NCBI GenBank assembly: GCA_034004685.1
Contig: JAVEWG010000065.1
Coordinates: forward strand, 1 to 11,522
Length of the DNA stretch: 11,522 bases
Source of the DNA: JAEUNX01 sp034004685
GTDB lineage: Bacteria; Pseudomonadota; Gammaproteobacteria; Burkholderiales; Rhodocyclaceae
Direction: 5' to 3'
The notes under the pieces are model-generated. The model made no database searches. It was not told the DNA's origin and saw only the letters and a list, made by a program, of their open reading frames with translations. A program made the position numbers and the translations under genes. Below, in pieces: positions 10,558-11,522 of the stretch; position 1 is the stretch's first letter; the number at the start of each line of letters is the position of its first letter.

Positions 10558-11522
<965 letters not shown>

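Overview
The window looks like a piece of a GC-rich betaproteobacterial chromosome, possibly Rhodocyclales-like, interrupted by a more AT-rich integrated element of about 9.1 kb. The taxonomic guess rests on the minus-strand order ahcY - S4-domain gene - metF and on the GC-rich codon use of the flanks. It is an inference, not a database result.

Host flanks. Positions 3-146 (+) are the last codons of a CaiB/BaiF-type CoA transferase, followed by a good terminator (166-190). At the other end, on the minus strand, are the 3' part of ahcY (SAH hydrolase, running off the window), a small S4 RNA-binding domain protein, and metF (methylenetetrahydrofolate reductase). AhcY and MetF belong to the methyl/methionine cycle.

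The element. The last codons of metF occur twice. At 194-249 lies a displaced host tail reading CMNQAGLTTEIVRRLGL-stop. At 9287-9345 the intact metF ends in a different but equivalent tail, CMNQAGLTTEICKRLGFK-stop. The two copies share a perfect 19-bp direct repeat (231-249 and 9327-9345). Next to the left copy is a tyrosine recombinase (483-1667). The simplest reading is site-specific integration into the 3' end of metF by an element that brings its own replacement metF tail and a new terminator. The unit between the repeats is 9,096 bp.

Layout inside the element, left to right: integrase; a small conserved-looking hypothetical gene; a VapE/VirE-type SF3-like helicase (2585-3979), the likely replication protein; a 428-bp gene-poor stretch with an inverted repeat and a (CCCCCT)n tract that could form a G-quadruplex; a KlcA/ArdB antirestriction protein; a run of small minus-strand genes (5066-6353), three of them under 60 codons; another small acidic protein bracketed by two rho-independent terminators; and a right-hand module. 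No capsid, terminase, relaxase or conjugation gene is visible. It therefore resembles a phage-satellite-like island or a non-autonomous integrative element.

Right-hand module (7028-9191), the most interesting unexplained part. Two minus-strand genes, 4 bp apart, encode a 264-residue protein with a glycine-rich double transmembrane hairpin near its C-terminus, and a 196-residue membrane-anchored coiled-coil protein with four cysteines. Divergent from them, across a 108-bp region with repeated GTCACG half-sites, are an XRE-family regulator and, 24 bp after it, a predicted secreted 102-residue protein made almost entirely of three copies of a TDSVGNxQYHK repeat. I do not recognise this four-gene set as a named system. 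A regulated envelope, defence or interference cassette is a hypothesis from context only.
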